Part shown: positions 45,096 to 45,129 of the stretch, piece by piece
How positions within the stretch are numbered: the stretch's first letter is position 1
How the letters are laid out: each line of letters begins with the position of its first letter
NCBI RefSeq assembly: GCF_000466385.1
Contig: NZ_KE952871.1
Location: 1 to 45,129 of the forward strand
Direction of reading: 5' to 3'
Length of the DNA: 45,129 nucleotides
DNA from: Aneurinibacillus aneurinilyticus ATCC 12856
GTDB lineage: Bacteria > Bacillota > Bacilli > Aneurinibacillales > Aneurinibacillaceae
The notes under the pieces: model-generated
What the model was told of the DNA's origin: nothing
Databases searched by the model: none
The model's input: only the letters and a program-made list of their open reading frames with translations
Position numbers and translations under genes: made by a program

Positions 45096-45129
45096 GATGT
45101 TTTGCCGGTCCGGCCCTGGCGCCACAAAG
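45096..45129 (-). repeat. Right copy of the 34-bp inverted repeat, at the contig end
   Basis: An exact inverted copy of 14815-14848, reaching the last base of the window, so the true repeat may extend further. The preceding 100 bases (about 44996-45095) are likewise GC-rich, contain more GGGAGAC-type pieces like those of the left element, and hold no gene. Contig termination inside the repeat suggests several copies in the genome. Confidence 0.85.

Noticed and set aside
1-45129. CRISPR arrays, tRNA or rRNA genes, transposase genes
   Set aside because: No regularly spaced repeats, no cloverleaf-like sequences, and no protein with a transposase or integrase motif were found in any frame.

Overview
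The window looks like a contig from a low-to-moderate GC member of the Bacillales. The evidence is a canonical S-box (SAM-I) riboswitch ahead of a yoaD-yoaC-yoaB operon, a SatA-type acetyltransferase of the Bacillus subtilis kind, strong AGGAGG-type ribosome-binding sites, sigma-A promoters and classical Fur boxes. I cannot fix the genus. The first 50 bases carry Illumina adapter sequence, and the last 34 bases are an inverted copy of a GC-rich repeat found at 14815-14848. The window is therefore probably a whole short-read contig that stopped at a repeat.

Layout. 51-193: start of a CDP-alcohol phosphatidyltransferase gene running off the left end. 538-1077: SatA-like acetyltransferase. 1284-5036: SAM-riboswitch-controlled yoaDCB operon on the minus strand. 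5588-6022: small GNAT acetyltransferase. 6364-10166: Fur-boxed Fe3+-siderophore ABC importer (ATPase, binding lipoprotein, two FecCD-type permeases). 10273-12395: minus-strand aminotransferase plus ornithine-cyclodeaminase-like pair. 12659-14647: methyl-accepting chemotaxis protein with its terminator. 14763-14893: GC-rich structured repeat.

15044-44294 is a roughly 30 kb iron-regulated siderophore locus. A long minus-strand operon (36334 down to 15044) encodes five proteins. They are a fused salicyl-AMP ligase/salicylate synthase, a 3033-residue NRPS (ArCP-Cy-A[MT-like]-PCP-Cy-A[MT-like]-PCP), a saccharopine-dehydrogenase-like oxidoreductase, a thiazolinyl-imide reductase fused to a methyltransferase, and a 1838-residue NRPS (docking-Cy-A[MT]-PCP-TE). 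A separate minus-strand gene encodes a type II thioesterase. A divergent plus-strand operon encodes an ECF transporter (S, T and double-ATPase subunits) and two YbtP/YbtQ-like ABC half-transporters, with nearly every junction overlapping. There is no polyketide module. The inferred product is salicylate plus three cysteine-derived thiazoline/thiazolidine rings: yersiniabactin/pyochelin/coelibactin-like chemistry, but not the same architecture as pyochelin or yersiniabactin.

The three promoters of this locus share one design. An 18-bp element, TTACCAAAATATTGGTAA in its best copy, lies exactly 18 bp upstream of the -35 box in all three. The 17-bp spacer between -35 and -10 is itself the Fur box. 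This predicts an activator, not encoded in the window, acting together with Fur. A 36-bp sequence (35/36 identical) occurs once upstream of the siderophore importer operon and once beside the salicylate-gene promoter.
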